The notes below the pieces were generated by a model. The model had not been told where the DNA came from. It was given only the letters and a program-made list of their open reading frames with translations, and searched no databases. DNA of 64,000 nt from Dryocosmus kuriphilus (taxonomy: Eukaryota > Arthropoda > Insecta > Hymenoptera > Cynipidae), in the NCBI GenBank assembly GCA_038277395.1, contig CM076190.1, positions 237,329,177 through 237,393,176 on the forward strand, in the 5' to 3' direction. Below are positions 56,301-64,000 of this stretch, in pieces. A program made the position numbers and the translations under genes. Every line of letters begins with the position of its first letter. Within the stretch, counting starts at the first letter, position 1.

Positions 56301-57880
56301 CATCTTCTTTTATTTAATGCCCTTTCTGCTTCCTTGCAAGTCACACACCTGGATGAGCCAATGGCGTGGTCTACTGCAACACCGCCCTTTCTTTCTGTAC
56401 AGAGGCAGAACCTTGCTCCTTTATCACGCTCTATTGACTTGTACCCATCAGTACCGCATTTCCAGCACATACTACTGCGTTCTACTGCCTTGCATTCAAT
56501 TTTTATGTGTCCATAGCCGAAGCATCGTTTTACATTTACTCTGATTCTTACTCTGTAGCTCACCCATTCGATTTTGATGTGCTCCGCTTGATCCAGCCTA
56601 TTTGCTGCTGTCTCGTCATAAGCCATCAAGCTACCTCTGTAATAGGTCTTAGTCATATTGACATTAACGTCCTCTGTTGTATCGGCTCCATGGAATCCGT
56701 TTATCGGTTCTTTCACCTCTCCTGCTTCTGTGGCCGTGTCGATGTCCCTAATCAATAATCGCATCCTTAGGGAACATTGCCGGACGTCTCCTGTACTCTT
56801 GATAGCATTTTTTATTGCTACTACAAATTTACCTCAGTTTTCTCTCGTCGCGCCAAATTCAAGCAGGACGTTTCCCTCTCGCATCTTTTTAATCGCCTTT
56901 ATGATTACGTTCATTTGCTCTGGCTTTACTTTTGTTCATATTCTTTTTAACATGTCCATATAATTTCTTCCATCAGCGGGTTTAATTATGACTGCTTCGA
57001 GACTTGCCCTTTGGCTTCTGCACCCAATACACACTTGCGCCTTAACTTTGACTTCAGAGGTGGCTTCTTCTATATCTTTCGCCTTATTTTCCTTCGTTCC
57101 CTTACTTTCCTCTACTCTTCTGTAGTTTCCAGCTGGGACCACTTTGTCTGGTCATACTGCTTTCCCTCTGTTCGAGCTGGGTGTATTTCGTGATTGCCTC
57201 TTCCTCCTGTTTTCCATAATGGGAGTTTTCTTGTTTCTGACGGCGAAACGGGTCGGTCCCTGTCACATTGTCTACTAATGAAGCTCAGGCTTGTCCTCGT
57301 CTCTATTCCATCCTCTCTGTATATACTTGCCGCTTTTAGTTTCTCCATCGCAGACGACACTCCGCTTTTTACGTCCTGTTGGGTGTTTCTCTGCTTTTCG
57401 CATGACACGCTGGTTTTCTTCTTATTTTATAAGGACCCTATCGAGGTATTCCTTCTCCTGCCTCTCAAAGCCGGCCATCAGTCTTTCCAGTGATTTCCAA
57501 TTTGAGTAGCCATACGGTCATGTGTCAAGCGTAGCGTGCATGTTGTGGCGGGCCGAAAAATCTAGGAGCGATTGTACCCTCGAACCAAAGTTCTACCCCA
57601 GTTCCCTCGGGCTCAGCCTTCGTTTAACAGATTCCAGAATACACGGGCTGTCCAGGCTCGCCCGGGGCATTGCACATTCTGATCTCTGCGTCACCAAGCA
57701 CTTTCTGGTCAGGGCCCAAATGGACCGAATTCGTTATACACGCTCGCGATTTTTACCTCCTTCGAGCAAGCTCACATCAGCCCCGGTCACACGACGGGCG
57801 GAAGACCCGAAGCAGTTCCGTACACGCCCAGTGGGCTGTACCAGCGAACAGTCGTGTATTTTGTTTGCGGAACCTATTTT
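53320..57880 (-). mobile_element. R1-like LINE (copy b), nearly full length, multiply interrupted
   Basis: Minus strand from about 57880 down. A GC-rich presumed 5' untranslated region (57500-57880) comes first. ORF1 gag pieces follow at 57408-56300, with zinc knuckles (CFGYGHIKIEC, CWKCGTDGYKS..). Then comes endonuclease (VIIAGDFNAKSQEW at 55945, ANDHQYIEFEI). RT follows: SSMPNGKAPEPDGIPVEIIKF at 55120, FSPRTPSSFRPLCILDV at 54985 and GFADDLTALI at about 54715 with the catalytic FADD intact. C-terminal sequence runs to about 53340 (EVQRNTPIEVDPEEMR). It lies head-to-tail behind copy c. Frames are broken at several points. Confidence 0.85.
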
Positions 57881-57884
57881 ATTT

Positions 57885-60800
57885 CGAGCCTAACTTCTGT
57901 TTCCAGCGAGCATTCCCACATCTGCCACTCGGGGATGCGCCAAGTAGGATTGGTTGTCCTGAACCTACCTGAGCATCTGATTGCCTCGCCTCCTCAGACA
58001 ACTGCGGTGGACCATGGAGTATTATTTTAGTTTTTTTTGTAATGGAAGAGGTGGGAATTTTGTTTGAGGTCGGTATGTGGGACTCGGCCAAAAAAAATAT
58101 AAGGCAATACCACAGAAACCACCTCCTGCCTTCGCGAAATAATGACCCCGGTGTGTTTGCGTTAATCAGTATCTGCAGCGTAGAGCTGCATCTTGAGACG
58201 TCGGCCTTCAGCATCATGGTTCTGTTTCTGCATTATGTCTGTCGTGTTTTGCGGTCTGCAAGTCTCTCCGTGTTTTTTCTTCAGATCTCGCCTTAGATCC
58301 GTCCATCGGCCACATTCGTAAACGGTGTGTTGAGCATTATCTTTTGTCGTTGGACAGTAGTCGCAAAAATGGCTGCCCTTCCTACGGTACTTTAAAGGTA
58401 AGCGTTAAACTTTCCGTATTCAGGCAGTGTAGTGTGAGGTAAAAGCTAACCTCCCCATACTGTCTTCCCATCCACGGAGCCAGCTCACTAATGAGTACAG
58501 CTGTCCACCTACGTTTAGTGCCTCCTGTCCTTCTCTCTTGCCACGATTGGAGAGTGCGCGTCTTCTTCTCAACGCGGAACGTTTTCCTGGCCATGTCGGC
58601 TTTTTGCGTTCATAACTTCTTTTCCTCTTGCGTGCGAGGAAGTCGATGGGGGCGACCTCTGCCACTACTAAGGCATGAGTCTTGATAATGCACCTGTGAC
58701 ATTTACTGCTTTTTCAGCAGCCCTCACAACATGTGCCTAGTGTGTTAGCTTGGCGTCAGTCTGTTCCCCAAAGTACCTGATTGCCTTGCTATTTTCTACT
58801 ACTTGATCGTCGATTTTTACCCTTAACGGCTTCGCGAAGAGCCTCTGCCTAGTGAGTACAACCACCTCCGTCTTGCTCGCGGTCGTCTCAAGCCCCATGG
58901 CTGTCTAGCTATCTCTTAACTCGATTGACCGCCAGTTCTTTCATCCAGTTGTCCTATTTTGGTTTCCTGGCTGTAATCAGTTACGCAATATCATCGATGA
59001 ATCCAAGGAGCTTAACCAACTTAGGCTTTTCGATTCGCAAAACTCCGGCGCAAATGACATTCCAGAGGTCCGGTCCTAGTGCCGAGACATGTATCACGCC
59101 TGCTGTAAATATTTCACATCTTTGCCTCTCTGTCGTCTCGCAAGTCAGCACTCTGTCTCCGCGGTAGTCGCCAATTACGCTCAGGAAGTATGTGGGTATT
59201 TCAAGCTGGTGTTTGAGTGCGTCATGGATGGCAGTCCACCTATCTGTATTGAGTGCATTTTTAACGTCAAGTTTGTCCAGTGCGCAGCTGTCGCGCGTTC
59301 TATGATTACTCTGCCATGATATTTTAGCTGTCTCCATGTCCTCTCGTATAGCGTATATTGTTGAGTGATTTTTAAGGAATCCGTATTACATCTCTGATTG
59401 TCCACCTTCTGCGTGCTCTGGGGAGAGTCTCTTCACAATCCACTTCATAAGCTGGAGTTCACATGGCGTTTCAGGAGCATTTCCTGCGTGGCGGTAGGTG
59501 ACAATTTGTCATTCCCGTCCCCAGGGTTCTCCATCCACTTCCTGACATATTTGGCTCGAGGCCTACTTCATGCTGAACCTAATGGCGTTTGTCAAGCTCT
59601 TTTCGGCTGATCGGTAGAGTGCAGCTGACTCAGCCTCCTCGCTCTTGCCTACTTTCCTTTGGGCTCTTTGGTAGTGTGAAAGCATCCTTTCGAGCTTTAG
59701 CAATGTCTTCGTACCACCAGTATTCGGGTTTTAGCCTCAGTCTCTTTACTCTCCTACGCATTTCTGCTTTGCACGCTTTAGAGATCAGGGCCGCTGATGA
59801 ATCAGTTTTTGGTACAGCCTCTAGCCTATTTATCGGAGGCCCATTAGCAACTTTTTACCGTGATGCATCTCTGCTTAATACTTCCAGAAACTTCTCCTTT
59901 TTATGGTTCTTGACATTCTAGCCGTTAGGAGTCATTCGCTTCTTCGAAACAGCATTCCTCCTCGGCATTGCCATTAACTCGAACCTGATGCTCTGATGGT
60001 TACTTCCTGTGAAGTCCTCCAGCAAATGACAGTCACATATTATTGTCATCAGTCCTGAGTTCGCAAGGGTGATGTCAATTATGGTGCATCAGCAGCCGCT
60101 ACGTTCGCACGTTTTGATCCAGCCGGTGTTAATGACAGCTAGGTCCAATCTTGCAGATATATCGGTAACTGCAGTTCCCCTGTTACATGCCGGCGACTCT
60201 CCTTACTCGTTAACCTTTGCACTTAAGTCGCGAGCCACAACAGTTTTAACTTCCATATCGCGGATGCAGTCTCCTAGAGCTTGGATCTTGGCCCTAAACT
60301 CTGCATTAGGGGAGAGGTACACACTCATATAATTAATGTTTCCGCTTTTCACCCACATATATCCACGGCCTCTACCTGAGCCACTGATAGTGACTTTCGA
60401 TGTACTCCTGAACCATAATGTGGCAGTGCCCGTGCCGTACGTATGTAATTTCCTTCCCATTCTTTTGTTGACATATTGCTCCGATATTATGAGCAAGTCA
60501 GCGTCACACTCGAATGCCCTCTCGATCAGCACCTTCTGCGCCAGAAGGCTGCGTTGGAGGTTGTCCAGTAGAATGGCCGCCATTCTTTTGTGTGTCTGCG
60601 TCAGGCATCTTTTTAAGCTGTGCACTTCGTCGAATCAGCCACATGTTCTACACCTTGGTCAGCATATGCAGATGGTGCTGCCAGTTCAAAGAGGACGACG
60701 ACGGCTCTAGAAAACCTTATTGCTTTGATGGATACATTCACCTCATCAGGCTTGACATTTTTCCTTATATTTCTAAGGATTTCGGCATATCTCCTTCCTG

Positions 60801-62325
60801 TTGTGGTAATAATGTACTGCGTCTGGTCGCACTCTCCTTGGCCTGGTACTCTTTCCCATTTTTAATTGTCATGGGCCACTTTATCCCTCGCGAGCCTTAG
60901 TTTTTGTTGCCAGTTTCGCTGTGGCTTTGCCCACCTTGCGTTCCCGATATTCGGTTACCTTCTAGTTTTCTTCCCTCTGGGGTCTTTTCTTCCTGGGTCT
61001 ACTGCCTTCGCCATCTGGGAGGTTAGGAGTATTGTCTGCTAGCCTCTTTCTTCTAGCTCATGTGTCCGGGGTCATCGTACCTGTGGAACTGGTGGTTTCA
61101 CCTCAAGTCTTTTGTCCGCCTGTGGTCTGCTGGACTTTCTTCTCGGTTTCTGAGATGCCTCTGGCTTCTTGCTTTATCTTATCCAGCCAGTCGTTTGCCT
61201 CTTTCATGTACACACTCATTTCCTTCAGCTTGTACAACGCAGTTGGTATCCCATCATTTATTTCCAAGAACATGTCCTTTTAGAGCTTCTAAATTCTTCC
61301 ATCTCCTGAAGTATGGTTAGAGGCTCTTCTGCAGTCACTACTACATCATGAAGGCCCTTTTCCCATTTTTCCTACCGCCCCGTCGAGGCTACAGTTTGGG
61401 CTAATTTCGGGAGCCTTCGCCGCAACATCCATGTGTGACTGCACCCTCACAAAGTCCATGGGAGCAGCGCCGGATGCAGGGGCTTAAACTCGATCGGAAA
61501 CGACGGTGAGATTTCTGCCCACTTGGGGTATGATTTTGATGTCACGCCCTGTCACGTCTTCCTGGTCCTATCATGCGGTTTTTTGAGGCCTCCTCTTCAC
61601 GGCCACCACTTCAAAAGCTGCACTGCTCGACGTCTCAGAAATATGGGCTATGCGGTGCTTCTCCTCGCTGGCCGTACACAAGTAGCGCTGCAGAACGCTG
61701 GTGCACTCCACCTGATGGCGCTTGTCGCTGCCGCATCTTCAACAACACCTCGTTTGGTCTGGCCCTTCGCATTTTGCTGACAGGTGGCCGTAACCCTGAC
61801 AGCAATAGCACCCTGGTGCTTCCGTCTTTAACCAGAACCTACACTACATCTAGCCGATCTTTACGTATCCGGTCCTAATAAGCATAAATACTATGTTTTC
61901 TCTCATCCTTAGGTAGGCCTTTAGGCAGCCACTAAATGAAATTCTTGACATGTTGACTTTAACCTACAGGCAAATCTTTTCGTTGAAGAAGTTCTTCAGC
62001 CTGGCGTTAATGACACCTGCATAGGTCGTGGTTTCGATATCAATTACTTCGACCTCGCAGAGGGTTATGAGCTCGCGCACATCTCCCTCGCCAACAACAG
62101 CCTCCTTTATGGCGGAGCTTAGTTTTATCCTCGCCTCTGTCGTTGCTCTTATTTCAATAAGGACAACTCCTATCTGGGTTTCCCTGACTGCTTTGACTTT
62201 CACATCAGGGTCATCATGTGTCACCTTACATACCCTTGACATTACTCAGAGACTCGGCATAACTGCACCCCTTGACCTCTCTGATGAGGACAGCATCAGG
62301 ATGCACGCACCTCGTCTTTGTCGTT
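57885..62325 (-). mobile_element. R1-like LINE (copy c), nearly full length, multiply interrupted
   Basis: Minus strand. ORF1 (gag) begins near 62242 (VIDIETTTYAGVINARL) with decayed knuckles near 61700. The endonuclease lies at 60203-60625 (LLISEQYVNK, WVKSGNINYMSVYLSP, VVARDLSAK where GDFNAK is expected). RT pieces are at 58981-59405 (LDKLDVKNALNT in place of DVKNAFNT, SALGPDLWNVICAGVL, GFIDDIA for the FADD box). The C-terminal part runs to about 57900. The RT aspartate pair is present but the preceding residue differs. It ends where the unit 3 intron resumes at 62325. Plus-strand frames here are shadows. Confidence 0.83.
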
Positions 62326-62895
62326 AGGAAATTTTAGCCGGAAATAGATATTTCAACAAAAATGATTACCTATTATAAAAAGCTTACATTTTTCCACAAT
62401 TTGAGATTAACTTAAGCTATTCTCACTGTAAAACGTTTTTGGCAACAGAAATCATTAGATCGTTTATAAAACTTGCAAGCTTCAACATCTACAGGCTATG
62501 ATATGAACAATTTTAGGCTTTTTAAATGTTTATGTGGGTTATTGGAGTTTGAGGAAAAATCATTTAATTTCGAAAGAAAACTTACAGGAAGAAACAATTT
62601 TATGCTATTACATAAAAAAGGAACAGAAAGCCGAAAACATGTAACATCGATATTTTATTTGTTTGCATTAGTCGAAAAAATATTAACCTTTTTCGATTCT
62701 CATAAATGTATCATTATGATCTCACGGTTACAACCACATTGATTTGTAGCAGTTCTATACACTAGGATTCACTGTTTATATATGCATTTAACTATTTATT
62801 TAATGCTCTAAGTTCTCGTAAATGTTATGCGTGTTTGAGCCCGACGCTATGATGCCCCAAGAATGTTTTAAGAATATTTCTGTTTTTTGTTGTAG
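62326..62895 (+). other. unit 3 intron, 3' part
   Basis: Colinear with 35000-36036 of unit 2 minus the foldback MITE; its empty site is at 62520-62533. It ends with 'tgttttttgttgtag' at 62895, as in unit 2. Confidence 0.65.
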
Positions 62896-63555
62896 AGTTC
62901 ACTTCACAGTTTGATTGTTACCCTGATGGCAAACGTATTCCATGGAACGGGCCTTTTTATTCTATTGGTGGATCTCATTCTCCTGTCAGGAGTCCGAGTC
63001 CTGTTGAGGTTCCGAGTTCTCCTGCCAGGTCTCCTATGAAGGCTCCGAGTCCGGTTGAAGTTTCCGGGCCTCCTGCCAGGTCCAGGTCTAATTCTCGTGC
63101 CAAATCCAGACCTTCGCCTCCCGAACCTCCTTCCGCTGCTGGACATGAGCTTATTCGTGATTCCCATATCGAACCTGTATCAGTCATTCCAGCTTCGAAG
63201 ATACACATTCCCTGCCAATAAATCTCTTTATATACTATTAGGACGTGGTAAATTTGGAAGCCTGCCAACTGAGGAAAAAACTGTATTGTCAACATCCCAG
63301 GGTGACATCTTTGCAATATTGAAGAGTCAGGATATTCTTGAAGGAATATATACTCCTTCTCTAAACCATCGCAGTAAATGCAGGGCGAAAGTGAATATGA
63401 TAAGCGGAAAAATATCTGTAATGAACCCAGCGGAAATCAAAGAAACCAAAGTAGGCGTTCCTCACCCGATCCGAAGGAATTTTATAATAAAACGTATAGA
63501 CGATAATTCTCTACTTCATCGCTTAAGCATGAATCAATTTTTAATGCGAGTTTAA
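62896..63555 (+). pseudogene. unit 3 exon 2, frameshifted secreted-protein exon
   Basis: It reads FTSQFDCYPDGKRIPWNGPF, then the linker with SPVEVPSSPARSPMK and SRSNSRAKSRPSPPEPPS phrases in one frame. At 63157-63158 two bases present in unit 2 are missing. The frame then ends at 63221, and the C-terminal domain (YTFPANKSLYILLGRGKF, GDIFAILKSQDILEG, SKCRAKVNMISGKI, RLSMNQFLMRV) continues in another frame to 63555. The 166-codon frame starting at 63055 reads the linker in a wrong frame before joining the domain and should not be taken as the gene. Confidence 0.7.
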
Positions 63556-64000
63556 TATCTAGGGTTCGAAGTATTCTCTGGAACAAAGAAAACTACCAGG
63601 AAAGTAATCTCTAAAGAAAAACGTAGTCTTTTTCAACATTCAAAGACTAAAATCTTTTCACTACATTTTCTTATTCAAAAAAATAGTTTTTGCATGTTTT
63701 AAGAGGCCAATTTTTCTTTGGAAAGAAACCTCTTTTAATAGGCAAAGCAAAATAGCGCATTTATTTCATACCTTTATGTATGTAAATAATTGCATTTAGG
63801 GAGAAAGCAATGATAAAGAATCGACGCTTAATGCTTTTATTCAAATTTGAATCCATTTTGTTATAAACATAAGAACGCTGATAATAAACGAATGTTAACC
63901 TATTTGTATTTAATAATATCGTCAACGAAAAAAATGTTTTCCTCTATCCGCTCGAACCTGTGAAAATTGCAAACGGCATTTATAAATTAAGAATCACTTG
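63556..64000. repeat. 3' flank of unit 3 and start of F segment copy 3
   Basis: 63640-63880 matches the unit 1 3' flank, and 63880-64000 matches F at 1980-2100 and 26620-26740. The duplication continues beyond the window. Confidence 0.65.

Noticed and set aside
57500..57880. Fragment of 28S or 18S rDNA, as a target site of the R1-like LINE
   Set aside because: GC-rich and structured-looking, but I could not match it to conserved rRNA motifs. It is better explained as a LINE 5' untranslated region. A direct rRNA alignment would settle it.
55335..57893. Long plus-strand frames (116 and 123 codons) as genes
   Set aside because: They overlap minus-strand LINE gag, endonuclease and 5' untranslated sequence. 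They have no domain and skewed Ser/Leu/Phe composition typical of antisense reading.
61032..62327. Several plus-strand frames of 80-100 codons as host genes
   Set aside because: They are antisense shadows of GC-richer minus-strand LINE ORF1 and endonuclease regions.
63055..63555. 166-codon frame in unit 3 as an intact protein
   Set aside because: Its first 45 codons read the Pro/Ser/Arg linker in the wrong frame (Leu/Pro-rich). Only the C-terminal part is in the ancestral frame.
25615..63555. Assignment of the secreted family to a known venom, teratocyte or polydnavirus-associated protein family
   Set aside because: No recognised motif supports it. A signal peptide and tandem duplication alone are not enough.

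Overview
This is a eukaryotic nuclear window, AT-rich, gene-poor and packed with nested transposable elements. The element mix (mariner, jockey-, RTE-, R1- and R2/R4-type LINEs, Penelope-like elements, a hAT with a zinc-finger-type N-terminus, LTR debris) and the compact GT-AG introns fit an arthropod, most likely an insect. I cannot name the species.

The only host-like genes I can support form a tandemly duplicated two-exon family. Exon 1 (about 55 nt) encodes little more than a signal peptide and ends in phase 1 at a GTAAAT donor. Exon 2 encodes a short mature N-terminus with a DCYP motif, a Pro/Ser/Arg-rich linker and a roughly 110-residue C-terminal domain I do not recognise. Three units are visible: unit 1 (exon 1 at 17.38 kb, exon 2 at 25.6 kb), unit 2 (33.22 and 36.04 kb) and unit 3 (48.13 and 62.9 kb). 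An orphan exon 1 of the same design lies at 2.57 kb. Each unit carries its own lesion: a lost start codon and a late frameshift in unit 1, a 1-nt deletion in unit 2, a 2-nt deletion in unit 3. The introns are 2.8 to 14.7 kb long. They are built from degenerate monomers of about 88 bp and serve as landing pads for transposons.

Layout: 0-3.4 kb, degenerate repeats, first copies of two duplicated flanking segments (R and F) and the orphan exon. 3.8-6.3 kb, jockey-like LINE split by a mariner. 6.5-10.8 kb, large inverted repeat array around a Penelope-like element. 10.8-12.6 kb, second jockey-like LINE part (ORF1 plus endonuclease). 12.8-17 kb, R copy 2, minisatellites and the unit 1 upstream region. 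17.4-26.4 kb, unit 1, whose intron holds two mariners, two Penelope fragments and a solo LTR nested in one mariner. 26.6-28.2 kb, F and R copies. 28.2-28.85 kb, a 630-bp foldback MITE. 29.1-31.7 kb, a nearly complete RTE LINE. 32.2-36.7 kb, unit 2 with a 514-bp foldback MITE. 36.9-43.1 kb, three decayed LINE copies of a restriction-like-endonuclease family (R2/R4 type). 43-47.3 kb, inverted repeats and an R1-like LINE with target duplication. 47.3-63.6 kb, unit 3, whose intron contains a hAT element and two head-to-tail R1-like LINEs. 63.9 kb to the end, third copy of F.

The duplicated units supply paralogous empty sites, so several insertions can be dated relative to one another and their ends fixed to the base. 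Most coordinates of decayed elements are approximate. All similarities were judged by eye, without database searches.
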